Assembly: GCF_014898055.3 (NCBI RefSeq)
Contig: NW_023601433.1
Span: forward strand, 47,363,876 to 47,427,875
Direction of reading: 5' to 3'
From: Talpa occidentalis
Lineage: Eukaryota > Chordata > Mammalia > Eulipotyphla > Talpidae
DNA length: 64,000 nt
Numbering within the stretch: position 1 is the stretch's first letter; the number at the start of each line of letters is the position of its first letter. A program made the position numbers and the translations under genes. The notes beneath the pieces were generated by a model that searched no databases, had not been told where the DNA came from, and saw only the letters and a program-made list of their open reading frames with translations. Below are positions 50,692-64,000 of the stretch, piece by piece.

Positions 50692-53600
50692 CTTTCACAT
50701 ACCCCTAAGTCATGATTTTGTAATCTGGTCTCCCACACTAATAAATACACCAACGCTTTTCTGTAAGTCTAACAGCACTGCCAATTTGGGGTGGTTCTCT
50801 GAACTCTCCCTAAATGGAGCTCACCCCAACTCCTCTTCTCCTTTTGCTCTCTCATTTTTTTTTTTTGTTGGTTTTTTTTTTGTTTGTTTTTTGTTTGTTT
50901 GTTTGTTTTTTTGGCAATTTTTTTTTTCTTGATGGAACATGGTTGTCCCTCATAAGAAATTCTGGTACTAACTGCCAAGAAGGAAAGCTATTGTCTGTTT
51001 TAGCACATTGGCTTACTAAGATGTCCTGAACTTCATTAGCTTCCATTGTTTTCTCTAATAAAACTATTACAATAGACTGTCAATTCTTTATTATTTTAGA
51101 ACAAGTTTTTGGTTGCAGGCTGAATTAGCAAACTATGTGACTAAATTTTGTTTTTAGTTATAAAATTTGAGATACCTTTATTTTATTTATTGAATGTGAG
51201 AGATGTGGAATTGTGTTTGCACAAGGACTTTTTTCCAGGGCCATGAAAGTGTCCATATTAGTTCCTGTTGATTTTCCTTCAGAGGGTACTTTTCATTCTG
51301 TCTAGCTGTTCTGTTTTCAGTTCAGTTTTCTACGAAGTTTTTTTATAGTTCATTCTCATTCCTTTTGTAATCATTTTCACCTAGTGAAGCAAATGAGATA
51401 ATTTTGTAGAATGTACCACTTTACTTTTAAATTAATCCACTCTTTTTGAGACAGTGATTCTAAGTGTGGTCAAGTGCTTAGAAATCAGCAGGATGCTAAC
51501 TTCTTAATTCAGTTTGTTCCTCTGATTCCCTGATCAGTTGCTGTGTCACTTGGTAAATTCTTCTTCTTCATAGCCTCCTATCTTCAATCCCATCAATTTC
51601 TGTAATCTCTATTGCAGAGAAAAAGGATTCTGAGATCTTTGACTATTAATTTAAAACATTAGTTTTCAAAAAACTGCATTTAATAAATTTATTTTATGGA
51701 ATTATGAAAGTATATTAATGATTTGTAACATTTTTACTGCATGTTAGAATTGTTTATTGATTATACACTGTATGAAGGCTTATTCAGAATGACAAGCCAT
51801 TTAGTAAAAGAAACATATCATCCTTTTTTACTGTAGATTGTTATTCTAGAATGTATCACTGAGAAAAAGTAGGGAAAAAAGGAACTAAAATATTGAACAT
51901 AAATCCATAGATATTCATTTGATCCATATTGATACCCCTTGTAGAATTAAATCACAGATTTCCAAGTTATATTGCTTTAAACTATCAACTCCTGAATGAC
52001 TCAATCAGGGATAAATTCACAAATTTAAATAAATTATTGATTCTAGTAAACTAGTGGGTAATGTGCAATAAAAATAGTTTTTACAGGTTGTTTAAAACTA
52101 CATTTATTTTATACATATTTTATAAAACATCTCTCAATATATTCTGTGGGTATTTTAGAATATGCAAAGTGTTTTAGAATCCATAAAAACATAATAATTA
52201 TTAGTCTCTTTAGACTGTAGAAAAGTACGTTGAGAAATTACTCACAATATTATCTATTAAATAGATTGACTCTTTGTAGGGCATGTTTTTATTGCAGATG
52301 CATTTTCAAAAATTGTTCCCGGCATATAGAGGAAGTTTTCTTAAGCAAGAGATATGATCCCACATGTACAGTTACCTTATGATCATCAGGTTTTTTTCAA
52401 GCTGCTCTTGTATGTGGCTTCTTGAAGTAGCCAAATATCCTCTCCTATTTCCATTGTTATAATAATGGTGTTTTAATTTGTCTGCCAAAATATTCTTCTC
52501 ATTCAACAAAATCATAGGCATATTTTAATAATTTGGTTTCTCAGCTAAACCACTGTGTTCAAGTGTAGATAGAAACAAACTTAAATCAGGAACTCTCCAA
52601 AGATAGATTGTGCTCATGATGGTACTTTGCTATTATTTAATTATTGTAGCATATTATAGAATCTCTTCCTTCCAAATATAGACTTGGAGCATTAAGTTGC
52701 TCATGCAGCTATGTCAATGTACTTTATTCTTATTTCTGTGCTGAGTTAATAATTAGAAATGTCTACATAATGTTTTCATAAGTCAGTTATATTTTTAGAC
52801 TCATGCTAGTAGGTGCTAATCGTCAAATGGTAAAAATTACAAAATCTAATGTAAATATTATGTATTATTCTTGCATGTTTTTAGACTTGATGCTAGGGAA
52901 GTCATAATACCTCTTTACTACATTTAATAATAAAAATTAAAATGATATTAAGCAGTGATATAAATATTAATGAATGAAACAGAACTGTACCTCAAAATAA
53001 GCCAAAAAAAAAAAAAAAAGACCCGTGCTTTAATTCAGTCCCTTTCAAGTAGATCATGTCTGGAATTAATAATATCTTTAGTGAAAAAAAAAAAAAAGAA
53101 TCTTAGTTTTGTCTCATTTGTATTCTATTTTACAAAGCTTATAAGAAATGCAAGACTCACTTGCCTCAGCCAACTCAGTTATTAATTCATTCATTTAGTT
53201 GTACTTATCAAGACCTTACTACTAGTTAAGTGTTTGAGCATATATTGCTGAATCCTAAATTTTCTATCTTCCAGGAAGATACAATGCCATAGTAGAGATG
53301 TGGTGTGTACAATAGTAGCAATAACAGTATCTAAATGTTTAGTGAGGCTTTTCTTTTAACCTCAAGTTTTAGTTCACATTGAAGAGATGAACGGTGACCG
53401 CCATTCTTTGTACCTGTTACTGGCTTTCTTCTAATTTTCTTCAGATGGGAATAAAGGATCACCTTTGAGAAACATATCAAACTTTAAAATTCAGAGTATT
53501 AGGCACTATCAAATTCAGATGCCAATTATGAAATGTGTTCTATTATTCCATCTTTCCTACTTTTCTTCTAAAATGTACAATATACTGAGTGTAGCCTTCC

Positions 53601-53978
53601 TTCTTACCTGGAAGGCAGGGGTAGCCATCTGCAGTTTATTCACGAATGCATGCTCATATATGCTCCACGCTGCAAAATCCACTGAACCATCAAGCAAGCT
53701 GTTTGATTCATTTTTAAGCATAGAGAAAAATATATGGTTTGTTTCAGGAAAAAAAAAATTGGCAAGCCTGTAATGATTTCTTCTTATTTACTGAGAAGAT
53801 ATATTTCTGTACTCATTTATACTGTTGAGATTTTTGGTTGATGTTATTTTAAAATGTGTTAATAGATATTTAATGTACCTTTTTATAAGGAAGTCCTTAT
53901 AAATGTAATCTCAGCATTAATGTAGTAGGACATTGTGTATAGTGGAAATATTACATGTGTAATAATTTGCATTCTTAA

Positions 53979-54113
<135 letters not shown>

Positions 54114-54714
54114 TAAGTGTGTACTGGCTTTTCTGTTATCCTTTTATGCTTAATGCATGACAGAGTGCATTCAGTTGAAGTGCTTCAAACAACATATCTG
54201 TGATCTCTATCTGTACACTGGAGAGAAGTATTTTTGGCCATTATCTAGCTTTTAAAATTTTAATCAAACTCCAGGTAATTACTACCATTAGACTATATAT
54301 CAAAATGCCCTCTGACTGATAAAGTGCTTCTGCAAATATTCTGGGCCCAATTTAAGCTTTGCATTTTTGCTACTTTGTCACCTTTCAGAAAATTGAGCAA
54401 AATGCGAGTTTTTATTATATTTTAACGCACATTTCAAGTTTGTTAGGCATAATGTCTCTCAGTACAAATAAGCAGTAAAAGCTCCTTTGAACCACAGAGT
54501 TGTGGCATATTCATTTTCTTTATCCTGCTGCAAGTCCTTATTCAATTAAAAACATAAAATGTGTCCAGTTCTTATAAAACAAGCCAAGAGTGGGAAGAAA
54601 TCTTTAGGCTTTAGTGTGAGATGTAGCTAAGTGTGAGATCTAGCCAGCCTGAGTAGGAGTGGCACTGTGGACTGGTGATGGCATGGCACCAGGACCAATC
54701 ACTCCTAACATTTT

Positions 54715-54729
54715 TTTTTTTTTAAAGAT

Positions 54730-54792
<63 letters not shown>

Positions 54793-55002
54793 TACAAGCA
54801 CTGGGTACAGTCAGAAGCGTGGGATGGTGAGAGACTTCACCAGAGCAGGGAACAGAACAGGCAGACTGATGAAATACACTGCTGAAGGGAGCAGCAGGTG
54901 GGACAGGGGAGGTCTGTGTGCCAGGGATCAAACTGGCGCTGCAGAGGCTGCGGGCAGCTTCACAGCCCAGCGCTCAACCGCTGCACTACCAGGGGAGGCT
55001 CT
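54715..55002 (-). mobile_element. tRNA-derived SINE, group B, with expanded ATTT tail
   Basis: A reverse-strand copy in the intron before the linker exon. The tail is a long ATTT array. A small deletion removed part of the middle (GTGTGCCAGGGATCAAAC joins what is normally separated by about 30 bp). The 15-bp duplication CACTCCTAACATTTT at 54700-54714 and CAGTCCTAACATTTT at 55003-55017 has one mismatch. Confidence 0.92.
54729..54793. repeat. (TTTA)16 microsatellite
   Basis: About 16 units of TTTA, forming the tail of the SINE at 54715-55002. Confidence 0.95.
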
Positions 55003-55512
55003 CAGTCCTAACATTTTGACTGTACATTGAGGCTACATTTTTGTTCTTGAAATTTTTACATAAACCAGTTAATTTTGCTGATAAATAAATGATTAGTGAC
55101 TTTTTATGGTTTTCTAAGTACAGTTCTAGGTACATTTTTCCAAATGTTCAAGCGGGCCTCATCTAAGGATATATTTCATAATTTTTAAAAGTTGTATTGG
55201 ATAGGGTTAAGAGAAACATTTTTCTATAAAGATTGAAATTCTAAAATCTCTGTTTTGCTTGAAATTGCCATTTAATAATTTACATTGAGAACACAGTATT
55301 TGATCCATATTTGTATATAATTTTTCATTTTTATTTAGACAATGCGAAATTTATATTTGGAGAAACAGCTCTGCTTTTATCAGGACTTGCAAACTTGATT
55401 GATAAATGGGTTATTACAATTTTGTTTTTCAGTTTCAACAGTCTGTCAGTTCTTGTTGCTTAATTAGTATACTTAATTAAACTCATAATATCTTCTCATC
55501 TGCCAGTCTTAA

Positions 55513-64000
<8,488 letters not shown>

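Overview
The window is nuclear DNA of a placental mammal. It is AT-rich, its coding sequence is split into short exons with GT/AG junctions, and the rest is dominated by LINE-1 (L1) relics and copies of a tRNA-derived SINE. The only gene I can support is an internal segment of PARD3 (PAR-3, the polarity scaffold of the PAR3/PAR6/aPKC complex), read on the + strand. Seven coding exons lie at 2380-2511, 35803-35894, 38201-38284, 53987-54112, 55545-55936, 59561-59700 and 61753-61881. Joined, they total 1095 nt = 365 codons, with matching phases at all six junctions and no internal stop. They encode the serine-rich region before PDZ1, all of PDZ1, the proline-rich PDZ1-PDZ2 linker, and PDZ2. The N-terminal oligomerisation domain, PDZ3 and the aPKC-binding region lie outside the window.

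Layout: 1-2379, intron upstream of the first exon seen. 2512-35802, a 33.3-kb intron with most of the SINE copies and several L1 relics, including a 2.3-kb antisense L1 3' half at 19237-21490. 35895-38200, a short intron ending in a T/G-rich tract. 38285-53986, a 15.7-kb intron with a long antisense L1 stretch (about 44.5-49.1 kb). 54113-55544, 55937-59560 and 59701-61752, short introns around the PDZ1/linker/PDZ2 exons. 61882-64000, the start of a further intron.

The SINE has tRNA-like A and B boxes, a body of about 250 bp and an A-rich tail. It is present in 14 recognisable copies, most with readable target-site duplications, and the copies fall into at least three groups. I do not recognise the family as Alu, B1/B2, the common carnivore, cetartiodactyl or horse SINEs, or bat VES, so I leave the species open. 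A laurasiatherian is a guess only.

No CRISPR array, operon, viral genome, RNA gene or novel biochemical system is visible. The points most worth checking are a head-to-head SINE pair that could fold into a long hairpin in the PARD3 pre-mRNA, the SINE subfamily structure, a 65-bp insertion with an 18-bp duplication, in-frame skippable PDZ1 exons, and linker changes in PARD3.
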